35,199 bases of DNA from Azonexaceae bacterium (GTDB taxonomy: Bacteria > Pseudomonadota > Gammaproteobacteria > Burkholderiales > Rhodocyclaceae): contig SSSZ01000041.1 in NCBI GenBank assembly GCA_009469675.1, positions 1 to 35,199 on the forward strand. Reading direction: 5' to 3'. The notes below the pieces were generated by a model. It worked only from the letters and a program-made list of their open reading frames with translations, did not search any database and had not been told where the DNA came from. Within the stretch, counting starts at the first letter, position 1. The number at the start of each line of letters is the position of its first letter. Positions 8,492 to 16,824 of the stretch are shown here, piece by piece. The translations under genes and the position numbers were made by a program.

Positions 8492-9693
8492 GCGAACCCG
8501 GCTTCGACCGCGAGTGGCAACTCGCTGACCTGCTCGACGCCGCCAGCCTGGACCGGCTGGGGTCCGGCCTGGCCGACCTCCTGGGCGGCGCCACCGCCAT
8601 CGTCGATGGGCAGGGCAAGGTGCTGTGGGGCGTGGCTCCTCCCCAGGCCCGGCAGGAGCCCTTGGTCGTCGAACTCGAACCGATCGGCTTCGTCGCCAGC
8701 GCCGATGCCGGGCCCGCCGCTCTGGCCGGTGCCGCCCGCTTGCTGACCGCCGTCCTGCGCGCCCAGATTCGCTACAAGATGGCCTCGACCCTGCATCTGG
8801 AAGCGGTTGCCGAAGACTTCGAAACCTTGAAGCGCAACCACGCCCGCCTGGCGGAATCGGAACACCGCTACAAGCAGCTCTCCGCCGAACTCGAAAAACG
8901 CGTCAAAAGCCAGGTGGCGCAGTTGGAAGAACGCCAGCAGATGCTCTACCAGGCGGAGAAGCTCGCCTCGGTGGGGCAACTGGCGGCGGGCATGGCCCAC
9001 GAGATCAACAATCCCCTCGGTTTCCTGCGCAGCAACCTGTCGACTTTCCAGACCTACCTCGAGGCCGTCGCCAAACTCGGGGGACGCCTCGGCGAAGGCG
9101 AAGCGGCCTGGCAGGATCTGGACCTCCCGTTCATCGTCGAGGACGGCCGCGATCTGCTGGCCGAAAGCCTCAAGGGTATCGACCGGATCGCCCGCATCGT
9201 CAGCGACCTCAAGAGCTTTTCCAACGTAGACCGGGCGAGCGAGGAATTCACCGACGTCAATAGCTGCCTGCAGCACGTCGCCGGGGTCATGGCCGGGCAG
9301 CTTCCGGCCGGCGTCGAGCTGCGCCTGGACCTGCTGCCGGTGCCCGGCATGGTGTGTCTGCCGGGCCATCTCAACCAGGTGTTTTTCAGCCTCATCCAGA
9401 ACGGCATCCAGGCCGTCCGGGATTCCGGCCGGTCCGGCGAGGTACGGGTAAGCAGCGCGGCGGGCGACGACGGCATCACCATCCGCATCCACGACAACGG
9501 GGTCGGCATGGCGAGCGAGCAGCTCGACCGGGCCTTCGAGCCCTTCTACACCACCCGCTCGGTCGGAGCCGGCGCCGGCCTGGGGCTGGCCACCGCCCGC
9601 AACATCGTCCTCGCCCACAGCGGCCGCATCGGCCTGGAAAGCACGCCGGACGTCGGCACCACCGTCACCCTCTTTTTCCCGACGCCGAAATGA
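8488..9693 (+). CDS. Sensor histidine kinase with short N-terminal sensory domain
   Basis: A 401-residue soluble histidine kinase. Residues 1-105 form a small alpha/beta domain (LADLLDAASLDRLGSGLADL, then TAIVDGQGKVLWG) that faintly resembles the start of PocR or GAF-like sensory domains; I cannot name it firmly. A coiled coil (about 110-155) leads to the HisKA motif GMAHEINNPLGFLRSNL with H171, followed by an HATPase domain (LNQVFFSLIQNGIQAV, HDNGVGM, GAGLGLATARNI). No membrane segment is seen. It is translationally coupled by ATGA to the MglA-type GTPase before it and to the REC-ATPase after it. That makes the GTPase state a possible input and the ATPase receiver a possible output, though this is inference. 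Its core is related to, but clearly more diverged than, the pair at 3834 and 12022. Confidence 0.93.
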   Translation: MSEPGFDREWQLADLLDAASLDRLGSGLADLLGGATAIVDGQGKVLWGVAPPQARQEPLVVELEPIGFVASADAGPAALAGAARLLTAVLRAQIRYKMASTLHLEAVAEDFETLKRNHARLAESEHRYKQLSAELEKRVKSQVAQLEERQQMLYQAEKLASVGQLAAGMAHEINNPLGFLRSNLSTFQTYLEAVAKLGGRLGEGEAAWQDLDLPFIVEDGRDLLAESLKGIDRIARIVSDLKSFSNVDRASEEFTDVNSCLQHVAGVMAGQLPAGVELRLDLLPVPGMVCLPGHLNQVFFSLIQNGIQAVRDSGRSGEVRVSSAAGDDGITIRIHDNGVGMASEQLDRAFEPFYTTRSVGAGAGLGLATARNIVLAHSGRIGLESTPDVGTTVTLFFPTPK

Positions 9694-11939
9694 CCGACTA
9701 CGCCGCCCTCTTCACCGGCAAGACCGCCGCCCCCCAGGCCCCGGCAAGCCATCTTACCCCACCCCGCTACCGCCTGCTCCTGGTCGATGACGAACCGGGC
9801 ATCGTCAAGGCGCTGACCCGGGTCTTCCGCCAGGAAAACTACGACGTGGTCGCCGCCGGCAGCGGCCAGGAAGGCCTCCTGCGCCTGGCCGAAGGGCCGG
9901 TCCAACTGGTCATCAGCGATTTCATGATGCCCGGCATGAACGGCGCCGAGTTCCTGCGCGAAGTCAAAAACCGCTTCCCCGACACCATCCGCATCATGCT
10001 CACCGGCCACGCCAACACCGACGCCGTGATGGGGGCGATCAACGACGGCGCGGTCTACAAGTTCATCCTCAAACCCTGGAACGACGACGACCTGCGGGTC
10101 ACCGTCGCCCTGGCCCTGGAACAGTTCGACCTGGTGGCCCGCAACCGCCAGCTCAAAAGCGAAAACGAGAAAAAAACCAAGGAGATTTCGGCCCTCTCCA
10201 AGCTGGCGGCGACCCACCGCAGCCGGCTGGGCATCATGCTGCACAAGAAGAACCTGCTCAGCGCCGCCCAGCTGCAGGAGCTGACCTTCCTGCAGGAACG
10301 CCGCAAGGAACCGCTGATCGTCCTGCTGCTCGAGAAGGACTGGGTGCCCGAACGGCGCATCCGGGAGTTGCTGAAGAACGACATGCTGATCGAGGAAGTT
10401 CAGCTGCCGGAAATCCGCATCGATCCCGTCCTCGGCGAACTGATCCCCCACAGCTTCTGTTCCCGGCAGCTGGTGGTGCCGCTCAAGCTGGAGGGCAAAC
10501 GCCTGATGCTGGCCATGGCCGACCCCCTCGACGAAGGATTGATTGACGAAGTCCGCTTCACTGCCGGCCTCGACCTCAAGGTAGTCACCGCCGACATCGG
10601 CGCCATCCGCAAAAAGATCAACGAGCTCTACGGCGCCGACGGGGAGATCGACTTCAAGGAACTGGAGACCCTGGTCGCCTCCCCCGACCCCTACGAAGGC
10701 ATCGAGGTGGTCATCGAAGACAGCGATACCGCCTGCCTCGAAGACCTGCTGCGGGATACCGAGGCACCGCCCGCCATCCGCCTGGCCAACGCCGTCATCC
10801 TCGAAGCCATCCGCCTCGGCGCCTCGGACGTCCATATCCAGCCGCGCACCAAGAGCGTCGTCGTGCGCTACCGCATCGACGGCGTACTCAGCGACAAGAT
10901 CCAGATTCCCCACCACCTGCACCAGTCGCTGGTGTCCCGCCTCAAGATCATGGCGGAACTCGACATCTCCGAACGCCGCCGGCCCCAGGACGGGCGGATC
11001 ACCGTCAAGACCCCGATGCGCATGGTGGACCTGCGCATATCCACCTTGCCCACCATCAACGGCGAAAAGGTCGTGCTGCGCATCCTGGACCGCAATTCCG
11101 CCGTCCACCGCCTGGACGGCCTCGGTTTTTCCCCCGTTGACCTGCCGCGGGTCGCCGACATGGTGGCCCGGCCCCAGGGCATCATTCTCGCCACCGGCCC
11201 CACCGGCAGCGGCAAGACCACCACCCTCTACTCCCTGCTGCAACACGACGCGACGCCGGACAAGAACTACGTCACCATCGAAGATCCGGTCGAGTACTAC
11301 ATGGATGCGGCCGGCCAGGTGCTGGTCCGGGAAAAGATCGGCCTGACCTTTCCGGCGATCCTGCGCGCCCTTCTGCGGCAGGATCCGGACGTCATTCTGC
11401 TGGGCGAAATCCGCGACTTCGAGACCGCCGAAGTCGCCTTCCACGCCGCCCTCACCGGCCACCTCGTCTTCTCGACCCTGCACACCAATTCGGCCGTCGC
11501 CACCATCGCCCGGCTGTTCGACCTGGGACTCAAACCCTACGTCGTCGCCACCGCCCTGGAAGGCATCATCGCCCAGCGCCTGGTGCGCCGCCTGTGCCCC
11601 GACTGCCGCGAGGAAATCCCGGTCGATACCGCCCTGGCCGCACGCCTGGGCCGCAGCTTCGCCGGACTGGAAAAAACCTGCCGCGGCCGCGGTTGCCCGA
11701 ACTGCCAGGGCAGCGGCTATCGCGGCAGGGTCGGCGTCTACGAAGTCCTGACCCTCGACGACGATCTGCGCGACCGCATCGGCAGCGGCGCCAGCGTCCT
11801 CGAAATCCGCCGCCTGGTGCGCCAGAAGGGGCTGCGCGGCATCGCCGGCCATGCCGTTGAGCGGGTCGCCGAAGGCGCCACCACCCTGGAGGAAATCCTG
11901 CGCGTCCTGGGTCCGCAATCGGGAGACGACTGTCCATGA
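9690..11939 (+). CDS. REC-MshEN-PilB/GspE-type ATPase
   Basis: A 749-residue fusion of a receiver to a type II secretion/type IV pilus assembly ATPase. The receiver (about 26-145) has D33, D34, phosphoacceptor D77 and ILKPWNDDDL. Next comes an MshEN-type N-domain (about 185-330). Its first half, RLGIMLHKKNLLSAAQLQEL, fits the c-di-GMP-binding pattern, while the second half lacks the expected Gly and Gln. The ATPase has Walker A GPTGSGKT (503-510), an Asp box near TIEDPVEYY, Walker B ILLGEIRDFETAE and a His box HLVFSTLHTN. Its four-cysteine zinc site lies in CPDC and CRGRGCPNC. All catalytic elements look intact. It should hydrolyse ATP and could drive a pilus or pseudopilus machine, or act as a regulated signalling ATPase. 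No pilin, PilC, PilM-Q or secretin gene is present nearby. Confidence 0.94.
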   Translation: MTDYAALFTGKTAAPQAPASHLTPPRYRLLLVDDEPGIVKALTRVFRQENYDVVAAGSGQEGLLRLAEGPVQLVISDFMMPGMNGAEFLREVKNRFPDTIRIMLTGHANTDAVMGAINDGAVYKFILKPWNDDDLRVTVALALEQFDLVARNRQLKSENEKKTKEISALSKLAATHRSRLGIMLHKKNLLSAAQLQELTFLQERRKEPLIVLLLEKDWVPERRIRELLKNDMLIEEVQLPEIRIDPVLGELIPHSFCSRQLVVPLKLEGKRLMLAMADPLDEGLIDEVRFTAGLDLKVVTADIGAIRKKINELYGADGEIDFKELETLVASPDPYEGIEVVIEDSDTACLEDLLRDTEAPPAIRLANAVILEAIRLGASDVHIQPRTKSVVVRYRIDGVLSDKIQIPHHLHQSLVSRLKIMAELDISERRRPQDGRITVKTPMRMVDLRISTLPTINGEKVVLRILDRNSAVHRLDGLGFSPVDLPRVADMVARPQGIILATGPTGSGKTTTLYSLLQHDATPDKNYVTIEDPVEYYMDAAGQVLVREKIGLTFPAILRALLRQDPDVILLGEIRDFETAEVAFHAALTGHLVFSTLHTNSAVATIARLFDLGLKPYVVATALEGIIAQRLVRRLCPDCREEIPVDTALAARLGRSFAGLEKTCRGRGCPNCQGSGYRGRVGVYEVLTLDDDLRDRIGSGASVLEIRRLVRQKGLRGIAGHAVERVAEGATTLEEILRVLGPQSGDDCP

Positions 11940-12021
11940 ACCGCCCATCGCCCCATGCCGGCAACGCCGATCAAGGCGCCCCACCCGGAAACTTCCGCTC
12001 GATCTTGTTTGAGGAAAAAGC

Positions 12022-13080
12022 ATGCATCCAGCCTTGACCCGCCGTCTGGCCCAGCACTTTGGCTCGGTGGACGCCGTTCCCGCCGGTTTGCAAACCCTGT
12101 TCGCCGACGTCGCCGCCGACTACGCCCAGGCCGAGGCGGATCGTGTCTCGGTTTCCCGCGCCCTCGCCGAAATGTCGCAGGAACTCAACGAACGGAGTGA
12201 CACCCTGCGCCGCGAGCGAGACGAGCTGGCGGCGCTGGCCAAGCGCCTGGAAGATGCCCACAACCAGTTGCTGCAGTCAGAGAAAATGGCCTCGATCGGG
12301 CAACTGGCCGCCGGCGTCGCCCACGAGATCAACAATCCGGTGGGTTACGTCAATTCCAACCTCAAATCCCTCGACGCCTTCATCGGCGACATCCTTGAAC
12401 TCCTCGACGCCTACGAGGCGGCGGCCGACGCCCTGCCGGCGGAACGCCGCACCGGCCTGGCCAAGCTGCGCGAAAAGCTCGACATCGATTTTCTCAAGAC
12501 CGACGTCGTCGCCATCCTCAAGGAATCCCAGGAAGGAATCGACCGGGTCAAGAAAATCGTCCAGGATCTCAAGGACTTCTCCCATGTAGACGAGGGCAGC
12601 TTCAACTGGGCCAATATCCACGCCGGCCTCGATTCGACCCTCAACATCGTGCGCAACGAAATCAAGTACAAGGCCGACGTGGTCAAGGAATACGGCGACA
12701 TTCCCGCCATCGAATGCCTGCCCTCGCAGCTCAACCAGGTTTTCATGAACCTCCTGGTCAATGCCGCCCACGCCATGCCGGCCGAAGGCCGCGGCACGAT
12801 TCGCGTCCGTACCGGCCGAAGCGGCGACGAAACGGTGTGGATCGAAATGAGCGACAACGGCTGCGGCATCCCGGAAGCAAATCTGTCGCGTATCTTCGAC
12901 CCCTTCTTCACCACCAAGCCGGTGGGCAAGGGCACCGGCCTCGGCCTCTCCCTGGCCTACGGCATCGTCGCCAAGCACCGCGGCCGCATCGAAGTCGAGA
13001 GCACGGTAGGGGTTGGCACGACCTTCCGTGTTCAGCTGCCGGTGCGCCAGCCGGAAAGCGAAAAAACCCTCGCCGGATAA
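12022..13080 (+). CDS. Soluble histidine kinase, near-paralogue of the hemerythrin kinase
   Basis: A 352-residue kinase with a short N-terminus (1-65, no recognised sensor), a coiled coil, a HisKA domain ([21 protein letters not shown]101) and a complete HATPase domain ([38 protein letters not shown]). The region after the phosphorylated His matches the hemerythrin kinase almost residue for residue ([29 protein letters not shown]). Parts are nearly identical in DNA, which suggests duplication within the operon. It begins 82 bases after the ATPase gene with a good Shine-Dalgarno sequence (GAGG about ten bases before the ATG), so it may also be translated independently. It has no sensor domain of its own and may take input by heterodimerising with, or competing with, its paralogue. 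It is the last gene of the operon and faces nasT tail to tail. Confidence 0.93.
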   Translation: MHPALTRRLAQHFGSVDAVPAGLQTLFADVAADYAQAEADRVSVSRALAEMSQELNERSDTLRRERDELAALAKRLEDAHNQLLQSEKMASIGQLAAGVAHEINNPVGYVNSNLKSLDAFIGDILELLDAYEAAADALPAERRTGLAKLREKLDIDFLKTDVVAILKESQEGIDRVKKIVQDLKDFSHVDEGSFNWANIHAGLDSTLNIVRNEIKYKADVVKEYGDIPAIECLPSQLNQVFMNLLVNAAHAMPAEGRGTIRVRTGRSGDETVWIEMSDNGCGIPEANLSRIFDPFFTTKPVGKGTGLGLSLAYGIVAKHRGRIEVESTVGVGTTFRVQLPVRQPESEKTLAG

Positions 13081-13110
13081 ACACCGCCCGGCCGGCTCCC
13101 GCACCCCCGC

Positions 13111-13136
13111 GGTGCCTCGCCGCCCCGAGGCGCACC
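13111..13136. terminator. Possible bidirectional stem-loop between converging genes
   Basis: A GC-rich hairpin with arms GGTGC-CTCG and CGAG-GC-GCACC (a two-base bulge) lies in the 75-base gap between the end of the plus-strand kinase gene and the end of nasT. There is no T-run on either strand, so it is only a candidate for a shared transcription end point. Confidence 0.3.
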
Positions 13137-13155
13137 GAAACGGGGTGGGCCGGCG

Positions 13156-13731
13156 TCACAGCAGGAGCCGGGCCATGGCGATGACGTCCTGGGCCACGGC
13201 GGCCATGGGTTGGCTGCGTTCCATGGCAAGTCGTCTCAGGGCGTGGTAGGCCCCCTCCTCGTCCAACCCCCGGGCTTTCATCAAGAGGCCCTTGGCTTTT
13301 TCCAGGAGCTTGCGCTCGGCCAGCTTGCGGGAAAATTCGTCGAGTTCGCGGCGCAGCGCCTGGTAGTCTTCAAAACGGGCCCGCGCCACCGCGATGGCCG
13401 CCTTGACCCGCCGCCCTTCCAGCGCCTCGACGACGTAGGCGCAAACCCCCGAACGCAGGGCTTCGCGAATGGTTTCCGGGGCGTCGTCCCGGGTAAACAG
13501 GACGACGGGCCGCGGCTCGTCCCGGTGCAACGCCGCCAGTTGGGCGAGCAGGGCGGCGTCGGGACGTTCGGCATCGACCAGCACAAGATCGGGGCGGCAG
13601 TCCGCGGCGGCCGCCGCCAGGCCTGCGCCGTCGGTCAGGACGGCCGCAACGTCGCAGCCGGCGCCAAGGAGGGCGGCCCGGGTGGCGGCGGGGTTGAAAG
13701 ACGCGAGATCGACGACGAGGAGGCGGAGCAT
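13156..13731 (-). CDS. nasT: NasT-type ANTAR response regulator (transcription antiterminator)
   Basis: A 191-residue protein with a receiver-like N-terminal half and a C-terminal ANTAR RNA-binding domain (about 130-185; KLLEKAKGLLMKARGLDEEGAYHALRRLAMER, split across helices). In nitrate assimilation operons, NasT binds a two-hairpin leader RNA to prevent termination, and NasS holds it inactive when nitrate is absent. The receiver is partly degenerate: the usual Asp-Asp pair reads D8-L9, though D53 is in the phosphoacceptor position (LVLVDAERPD), as is common in NasT. It is the last gene on the minus strand, 45 bases after the hybrid kinase gene. In Pseudomonas aeruginosa, nasT also belongs to the nitrate assimilation cluster. 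No nasS gene occurs in this window. Confidence 0.88.
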   Translation of the reverse strand: MLRLLVVDLASFNPAATRAALLGAGCDVAAVLTDGAGLAAAAADCRPDLVLVDAERPDAALLAQLAALHRDEPRPVVLFTRDDAPETIREALRSGVCAYVVEALEGRRVKAAIAVARARFEDYQALRRELDEFSRKLAERKLLEKAKGLLMKARGLDEEGAYHALRRLAMERSQPMAAVAQDVIAMARLLL

Positions 13732-13776
13732 ACCCGGGAAAAAGCAATTCCGGGGCCAGGGCCGGGGCCAGCCGGA

Positions 13777-16700
13777 TCAGCCGCGCTCGCTCGCCCCGCC
13801 GGCCAGGCGCTCGATCCAGGCCAGCACCTCGCCGACCTTGACCGGCTTGGCCAGGTAATCGGCAAACCCGGCCTGGCGGCTGCGCTCCAGTTGGCCGGCG
13901 AAATGGGTCGCCGAAACGGCCACCACGGGAACATCGGCGAGGCTTGTTTCGGCCGCCAGGAGGTCTTTCAGGATGAAGCCGTCGAGGTCAGGCAGGTCGA
14001 TATCGAGGAGGATCAGGTCGGGCCGGGTTTGCCGGGCCAGGGCCAGGCCCTGGGCGGCGTTGTCGCCGCAGGCCAGGGTGACGCCGCGGCAGCGGCCGAG
14101 AATCTGGACCATCAGTTCGCGGCTGACCGGATCGTCCTCGATGTAGAGTACGGCCAAGGGCCGGGCCGCGACAAAATCGGCCGGCGGCGGAAGCGGCACG
14201 CCGGCGGGGGGCGCCGCGGCACCGCCATCGGCCCGGGCCAAGGTGACGCTGAAGGTGCTGCCCAACCCGGCGGCGCTCTCGACGCCAAGCCGGCCGCCCA
14301 TGGCCTCGACCAGGCGCTTGGTGATGGCCAGGCCGATGCCGGTACCCTCGATGCGGGCATCGGCGGCGAAGCGGGTAAAAGGCTGGAAAAGGGCATCCAC
14401 CTGGTCCGGCCGCAAGCCGATGCCGCCGTCGGCGACTTCCAGCCGCCAGGCGTCGTCGGCCTCGACGGCGGCGACGGCGGCCAGTCCGCCTTCCCGGTTG
14501 TATTTGACGGCGTTGGACAGGAGGTTGAGCACGACCTGCCGCAGACGCATGGCGTCGGCCCGGACGACGATGCGCCGGCCGGCCCCCAGCCGGTTGACCA
14601 CCGTCACCCGGTGGCGGGAAGCCAGGGGCGAGATCAGGGTCAGGCTTTCTTCCACGAGCGGCCCGACCTCGACTTCGGCCATCGCCAGTTCGAGGCCGCC
14701 GGCTTCGATGCGGGCAAGGTCGAGGACTTCGTTGATAACCTCGAGGAGATGCCAGCCGGCCCGCTGGATTTGCCCGAGGCTTTCGCGCTGGGCCGGGCTG
14801 GGGGGATGGCGGGGGTCGCTTTCGAGGAGCTGGGCGAAACCGAGCACGGCGTTGAGCGGCGTGCGCAGTTCGTGGGTCATGCGCGACAGGAATTCGGTCT
14901 TGGCCCGGCTGGCCAGTTCGGCGGCCTCCTTGGCCTGGCGCAGTTGATCCTCGGCGTCCTTGAGGGCGGAAAAATCGGTGAAGGAACCGGCAAAGCGCTC
15001 GACCTTGCCCCGCTCGTCCCAGACCGCCTGGCCGCGGGCCCGGAACCAGCGATAGCCGCCGTTGCGGTGGAGAAAGCGCAGTTCGCAATCGAAGACCCGG
15101 GCGCCCCGGCGGCGGACGTGGGCCACCAGGGCGGCGAAAACCCGCCGGGTGTCGTCGGGATGGATGACCCGGCGCAGGTGGAAATAGGCCGCGAAGGCTT
15201 CGCCCTCGTCGCGCCCGAAGCCGAGCAGTTCGCGAAAGCGCGCCGAGTAATAGACGGCGTGGGTGCGCGGATTCCAGTCCCAGATGCCGTCGAGGGAGCC
15301 GCGGACGACCAGGCGCAGGCGGTTCTCCGCCACCTTCTGGGAGGTGATGTCGATAATCGAGCAGGTAAAGCCGCTCACCTCGCCCAGGTGATTGTCCAGG
15401 CGCGACAGGACGACGTCGGCCCAGATCAGCCGGCCGTCCTTCTTCACGTAGCGCTTGTGGAAGCGCACCATGCGGGCGCCGGCCAGCAGGCGGTCGGCTT
15501 CGGCCCGGGTGGCGGCGACGTCGTCGGGATGGGTGATGTCGAGAACGTTCCGGCCCAGCAGTTCGCCCCGGCCATAGCCGAGCATGGCGAGATAGGTGTC
15601 GTTGCAGTCGACCAGCCGCCCCTCGGGCGTCGCCCAGGCCAGGCCGACGTTGGCGGTGTTGAGCAAGCCGACGAGGCGGGACTCGACTTCCTTACGCAGC
15701 GAAACGTCGGTGCTCACCGACACGAACTGGTACGGCAGCCCGGCCTCGTCGACGCAGGGGTAGATGGTGCATTGGACCCAATAGAAATCGCCCCGGCGGT
15801 CGCGATTGCACAATTCGCCCTGCCAGATCCGGCCGCCGATCACGGTTTGCCAGATATTGGCGTAGTAGGCCTCGGAATGGACCCCCGAGCGCAGGAGGCT
15901 GAAATTTCGCCCGAGCAGCTCTTCCCGGCGGTAGCCGTTGGTCCGGCAGAACCTGTCGTTGACGTAGATGATGTCGCCCACCGGGTCGGTGATGCTGACG
16001 ATGGCGTGGGCATCGAGGGCCTGGCGCAGGTTGCGGGAGGCGCGCTGGGCGCCGCGCAATTCGTCCACCAGCGCCCGCGCCCGGCGGGCCCGGCGGGCGC
16101 GGGCCCGCACCTGGCTGATGAAGGCCTGGGGTTCCACCGGTTTGGCGAGGAATTCCTCCCCCAGCTTGTCGACCACTTCGCTCGCCAGGGCGGCCGGGTC
16201 GCGGGCCGAGAGGAAGACCACCGGCAGCTGGGTGAAGCGTTCGTCGTCGCGCAGCATGAGAACCAGCTCGGGGCCGGTGCATTCGGCCAGATAGTAGTCC
16301 ACGAGCAGGACTTCCGGATCGAAGGCGGCGGCCCGTTCGAGGCCGGCTTCGGCGCCGTCGGCGACGGCGGCGTCAAGTCCGCCGGCCTGGAGCAGGGCGG
16401 CGTGGTAGTTGTTGGCCAGGGCGTCGTCACCGACGATGAGCACCCGCAGGGGGGCGGCCGCGGATGGCCGGTCCAGGCGTTCGAAGAGGGTCAGCAGGCG
16501 AACCGCATCCACCGGCTTGTCGATCAGGTGGGCGACGCCGGCGCGCCCCGCGGCCAGGCGCAGGGCGAAGCCGGGCCGGCTGGCCAGGGCGAAGGACCGG
16601 CCGACCAGGGGTGAAGCGGAAAGGGCCGCCAGAAGCGCCGCCGGGTCGGGGCCGTCGAGGCTGGCGATGAGCACGTCGCCCGCCGCCGGGTCGGCTTGCC

Positions 16701-16824
16701 GGTCCACCGCCGCCAAGGACTCGACCCGCTTGAGGATGAACCCGGTGGAGTCGACGACCGCCGCCACCTCGGCGGCTACGGCGTCGTCAGTTTCGAGGAG
16801 GAAGACCTTGCGGACCAGCGCCAT
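13777..16824 (-). CDS. Hybrid histidine kinase: REC-REC-PAS-PAS-PAS-HisKA-HATPase-REC
   Basis: A 1015-residue cytosolic hybrid kinase. The first receiver-like domain (1-115) is degenerate (ETDD at 11-14 but no convincing phosphoacceptor). The second (about 126-250) has D133, D134 and D176 in LLVDYYLAEC. Three PAS domains follow (about 265-390, 390-515 and 515-640; TNGYRREELLG and LDGIWDWNPRTHAVY are typical). The HisKA motif MTHELRTPLNAVLGFAQLLE has H651, then comes an HATPase domain with GIGLAITKRLVEAMGG. The C-terminal receiver (about 885-1005) has D941 in LILLDIDLPDLDG. The ATG at 16824 shares one base with the stop of the Hpt gene, giving tight coupling; together they could form a His-Asp-His relay. 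The final partner could be NasT or something outside the window. Any input signal is unknown. Confidence 0.93.
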   Translation of the reverse strand: MALVRKVFLLETDDAVAAEVAAVVDSTGFILKRVESLAAVDRQADPAAGDVLIASLDGPDPAALLAALSASPLVGRSFALASRPGFALRLAAGRAGVAHLIDKPVDAVRLLTLFERLDRPSAAAPLRVLIVGDDALANNYHAALLQAGGLDAAVADGAEAGLERAAAFDPEVLLVDYYLAECTGPELVLMLRDDERFTQLPVVFLSARDPAALASEVVDKLGEEFLAKPVEPQAFISQVRARARRARRARALVDELRGAQRASRNLRQALDAHAIVSITDPVGDIIYVNDRFCRTNGYRREELLGRNFSLLRSGVHSEAYYANIWQTVIGGRIWQGELCNRDRRGDFYWVQCTIYPCVDEAGLPYQFVSVSTDVSLRKEVESRLVGLLNTANVGLAWATPEGRLVDCNDTYLAMLGYGRGELLGRNVLDITHPDDVAATRAEADRLLAGARMVRFHKRYVKKDGRLIWADVVLSRLDNHLGEVSGFTCSIIDITSQKVAENRLRLVVRGSLDGIWDWNPRTHAVYYSARFRELLGFGRDEGEAFAAYFHLRRVIHPDDTRRVFAALVAHVRRRGARVFDCELRFLHRNGGYRWFRARGQAVWDERGKVERFAGSFTDFSALKDAEDQLRQAKEAAELASRAKTEFLSRMTHELRTPLNAVLGFAQLLESDPRHPPSPAQRESLGQIQRAGWHLLEVINEVLDLARIEAGGLELAMAEVEVGPLVEESLTLISPLASRHRVTVVNRLGAGRRIVVRADAMRLRQVVLNLLSNAVKYNREGGLAAVAAVEADDAWRLEVADGGIGLRPDQVDALFQPFTRFAADARIEGTGIGLAITKRLVEAMGGRLGVESAAGLGSTFSVTLARADGGAAAPPAGVPLPPPADFVAARPLAVLYIEDDPVSRELMVQILGRCRGVTLACGDNAAQGLALARQTRPDLILLDIDLPDLDGFILKDLLAAETSLADVPVVAVSATHFAGQLERSRQAGFADYLAKPVKVGEVLAWIERLAGGASERG

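Noticed and set aside
11936-12037. A 33-codon reading frame starting in ATGA at the end of the ATPase gene and running into the next kinase gene
   Set aside because: It has no recognisable similarity or family pattern and no own Shine-Dalgarno. It overlaps the kinase start, and its chance of being a random frame in GC-rich DNA is high. It might only help couple translation.
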